From contig DAOUUM010000025.1 of NCBI GenBank assembly GCA_030668165.1, forward strand, positions 1 through 16,188: DNA of 16,188 nt. The letters are read 5' to 3'. Position numbers and translations under genes: made by a program. The notes under the pieces were generated by a model. It searched no databases. It was given only the letters and a program-made list of their open reading frames with translations, and was not told the origin of the DNA. The DNA comes from Candidatus Heimdallarchaeota archaeon. Lineage in GTDB: Archaea > Asgardarchaeota > Heimdallarchaeia > Heimdallarchaeales > Kariarchaeaceae. Of this stretch, positions 14,153 through 16,188 are shown one piece after another. The number at the start of each line of letters is the position of its first letter. Within the stretch, counting starts at the first letter, position 1.

Positions 14153-15880
14153 ATGAAAATTAGCAATAAATTAATAATTGGTTTTGCGTTACTGATAGTA
14201 CTATGTATGGTTAGTGGAGTAATTAGTGTAATTCAGATGAATTCCATGAATGACGAAATTGATAATCTAACTGATGTAGCCACTCTTAGTGTTGAAGCTC
14301 AAGGGATGGTATATCATGCAGATTATATGATTCACATGATGCATCACTATTTAGAAGGAAACACTGAAGGAACTAGGGATAAATTCCAAAATCATTCAGA
14401 TACCATTTACGCAGGTTTAATAAATCTGGAAGCAGCATTTCCAGACTTTACTACAGATATAGCAGGAGTTAAAGATATTCTTGATGAAATTAACTTGAAG
14501 GTTGATGCTACTGGTACAGGTGTCTTTGATCTCCTAGACGATGTTACTTCAATCTCTGATGATATTCATGAAGAGTATCCAGATATTATGTCAGATTTAG
14601 AAGCTTTCGAACTTTTAGAAGATCCTAGTAACATGATAGATTTAATCGAGATCAAATACCATTTTGAACGAATGATCCACCTGATGCATCATTATATGGA
14701 TGGAACAGGTATGGGAGATACTGGCGTAACAAGACCTGCTTTTGACACCGTATTCGATGATTATAGTGATCATATGGATAACTTAAAGGCTAATAGTACT
14801 TTGAGTTTGGATTATACTGATCTTGATGATTATATCAGCAATGTACTGGTGCCATCTCTCCTAGATAGTGATACTGGTATGTTTGATATGTTAGATAGTG
14901 TTGAAGCCAACTCTGAAAGAGTTCATGTCATATTTCCGAGTTTAATTTTAGCTCTGGAGAATATTGCTGAACAATCAATCGCAAAGGCCCAATCCGATGC
15001 AGGTGAAAGTGTAACAACCGCAATTATTGTGATAGTAGTGATAGTTGCTGTAGTCCTTTTGGTGGGTGTGATCGTAACTTATGTGATTACGAAAGCAATA
15101 TCCAGTCCATTAAAGGGTCTCGTCGAAAGTTCGGATCGTGTCGCCAATGACAAAGATCTAACTGTTAAAATATTAGAAAAGGGCGAGAAGGTCCGGGATG
15201 ATGAAGTAGGATTATTAGAAGTATCATTAAACAATATGATTGAGAATTTGACTGGTATCATATCTAGCTCACAAACATCAGCTGAGATCCTTACCACTAC
15301 ATCCGAAGATATCTTCTCCGGTTCTGAGGAAATAAATGCTTCTGCTGAGGAAGTAGCCAGTACCTCTCAAGCAATGTCTGATGGTGCTTCATCTCAGACA
15401 GAATTAATTGCTGAGGTGAACCAGGAAATTAAGGATATTACTGGAATGGTTGATGATATTATCAGAAAAATACAAGGCAATACCGATGAAGTATCTCAAA
15501 TTGCTCTACAAACCAATATACTTGCATTAAATGCAGGTATTGAGGCTTCACGAGCTGGAGATTATGGTAGAGGTTTTGCTGTAGTTGCTGAAAGTGTACG
15601 TAAGTTGAGTGATCAATCAAAAACTGCATCTGATCAGATTGCACTAGTAGCAGAGGAAATATCTACTAGCTTACTTAGTGCATTCAATAAAATTTCAGAA
15701 TCAATGTTTAATATTGTGAGTGTTTCAGAAGAAACAGCTGCATCAGCTGAAGAAGTAGCTGCCGCTGCAGAGGAAATGACAGCAACAATTGAGGAACTAT
15801 CATCTGCTGCTCAGGAATTAACCTCTCAGGCAGAAAGCTCCATGGTTGTTATCAAGCAATTTAAACTCCCTGAAGAATAA
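14153..15880 (+). CDS. Methyl-accepting chemotaxis protein with duplicated His/Met-rich sensor
   Basis: This is a 575-residue transmembrane chemoreceptor. TM1 is at residues 7-27, the extracellular sensor at about 28-288, TM2 at about 290-314, HAMP at about 315-365, and a cytoplasmic four-helix signalling hairpin to the end. The hairpin tip (QTNILALNAGIEASRAGDYGRGFAVVAESVR, about 453-483) is the conserved CheA/CheW-binding site. Glu/Ala-rich stretches (SEETAASAEEVAAAAEE) suit methylation. The sensor is an internal duplication: M59-I-H61-M-M-H64-H65-Y at residue 59 and M174-I-H176-L-M-H179-H180-Y at 174, each followed by a similar TGxFDxLDxVxxxSxxxH segment (residues 121 and 241). No che or archaellum gene is in the window. 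A GTG four codons upstream is less likely than this ATG, since the basic residues of the signal anchor follow it. Confidence 0.92.
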   Translation: MKISNKLIIGFALLIVLCMVSGVISVIQMNSMNDEIDNLTDVATLSVEAQGMVYHADYMIHMMHHYLEGNTEGTRDKFQNHSDTIYAGLINLEAAFPDFTTDIAGVKDILDEINLKVDATGTGVFDLLDDVTSISDDIHEEYPDIMSDLEAFELLEDPSNMIDLIEIKYHFERMIHLMHHYMDGTGMGDTGVTRPAFDTVFDDYSDHMDNLKANSTLSLDYTDLDDYISNVLVPSLLDSDTGMFDMLDSVEANSERVHVIFPSLILALENIAEQSIAKAQSDAGESVTTAIIVIVVIVAVVLLVGVIVTYVITKAISSPLKGLVESSDRVANDKDLTVKILEKGEKVRDDEVGLLEVSLNNMIENLTGIISSSQTSAEILTTTSEDIFSGSEEINASAEEVASTSQAMSDGASSQTELIAEVNQEIKDITGMVDDIIRKIQGNTDEVSQIALQTNILALNAGIEASRAGDYGRGFAVVAESVRKLSDQSKTASDQIALVAEEISTSLLSAFNKISESMFNIVSVSEETAASAEEVAAAAEEMTATIEELSSAAQELTSQAESSMVVIKQFKLPEE

Positions 15881-16021
15881 AATATCCTAAAAACATTAAA
15901 AAATTGATTTACCTCGAAAGGGATAACTAATAAAATATAAATAATCAAATGAATATAAATAAGCCGTACTCACTCGTTTAATATAATTTTTAGAAGAGTT
16001 TCATGAATAATTCCGGAATTA
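15881..16021. other. Intergenic spacer after the chemoreceptor
   Basis: This AT-rich stretch lies between the convergent chemoreceptor and possible minus-strand gene ends. It has no recognisable gene, repeat or clear terminator hairpin. Confidence 0.4.
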
Positions 16022-16186
16022 TCATATTTTTCCACTACTTTTTGATTTCCACCAGTTATTAATTCTCAGAGCTTTAAGAGTTACCCATCTACTATATGAT
16101 CTTGATTTTTCAGGTGTGACCCAACTGGATCCATGATAGAAAGATTGTACTCCCACCCATTTTCCATTTTTTTGTTTTGCATTTAC
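16022..16186 (-). CDS. Possible C-terminal end of an unknown protein (5' part outside window)
   Basis: On the minus strand a frame is open from the window edge to UGA at 16022-16024, giving 54 residues. The sequence is basic and unusually rich in Trp (GKWVGVQSFYHGSSWVTPE ... SRWVTLKAL ... NNWWKSKS), which looks protein-like rather than random. I do not recognise a family. A second frame on the same strand is also open for 33 codons, so this call is uncertain and could instead be non-coding. Confidence 0.35.
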   Translation of the reverse strand, partial: VNAKQKNGKWVGVQSFYHGSSWVTPEKSRSYSRWVTLKALRINNWWKSKSSGKI

Positions 16187-16188
16187 CA

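Noticed and set aside
1..16188. CRISPR arrays, insertion sequences, tRNA or rRNA genes
   Set aside because: I saw no regularly spaced direct repeats, transposase motifs, terminal inverted repeats, or tRNA-like cloverleaf sequence with a T-arm GGTTCRAAT-type motif.

Overview
The window looks like a piece of an archaeal chromosome, most likely an Asgard archaeon (Promethearchaeota). Archaeal information-processing genes are present: RNA polymerase subunit P, a type II methionine aminopeptidase, a SUI1/aIF1 initiation factor and an archaeal/eukaryotic-type glycyl-tRNA synthetase. They sit beside two Rab/Ras-like small GTPases, a 23-residue-repeat LRR protein and a large GAF-type regulator, a mix typical of Asgard genomes. 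The DNA is AT-rich and many starts lie about 25-30 bases after a TATA-like element, as in archaea. I cannot place the lineage more finely from sequence alone.

Layout. Positions 1-1416 (minus) hold most of iorA, the indolepyruvate:ferredoxin oxidoreductase alpha subunit, cut by the window edge. Positions 1611-3528 (minus) hold an overlapping pair, a multi-pass membrane protein followed by an LRR protein. Positions 3623-4315 (minus) encode a zinc-ribbon protein with a disordered tail carrying six copies of an L-V-K-P-S-E-like motif; it is divergent from a Rab-like GTPase (4531-5184), which overlaps a TatD-family hydrolase (to 5960). Then come glyS (6062-7612, interrupted by one in-frame UGA), rpoP (7692-7841), map (7929-8909) and, convergent with it, the aIF1 gene (8962 to about 9294). 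A gene-poor gap of about 350 bases follows. A GAF-domain regulator (9653-11203) lies upstream of a second GTPase (about 11361-11942) and a 49-residue tail-anchored small protein (11952-12101). These run into a convergent MNT/HepT toxin-antitoxin pair (12110-12958, minus). Last come a membrane-anchored TlpA-like thioredoxin (13184-13867), a chemoreceptor with a duplicated His/Met-rich sensor (14153-15880), and the possible end of an unknown minus-strand gene.

Main points of interest. (1) A single UGA replaces a highly conserved glycine in the anticodon-binding domain of glycyl-tRNA synthetase, while the rest of the domain stays open and conserved; UGA is an ordinary stop for neighbouring genes. 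(2) The aIF1 gene has no AUG, GUG or UUG that would include its conserved Cys-rich N-terminus; an AUA lies at good Shine-Dalgarno spacing. (3) A possible GTPase signalling module: a GAF regulator, a GTPase with both classical hydrolysis-critical positions changed and no lipidation cysteine, and a tiny tail-anchored protein 9 bases behind it. (4) The zinc-ribbon protein with a repeated linear motif. (5) The duplicated His/Met-rich chemoreceptor ectodomain.
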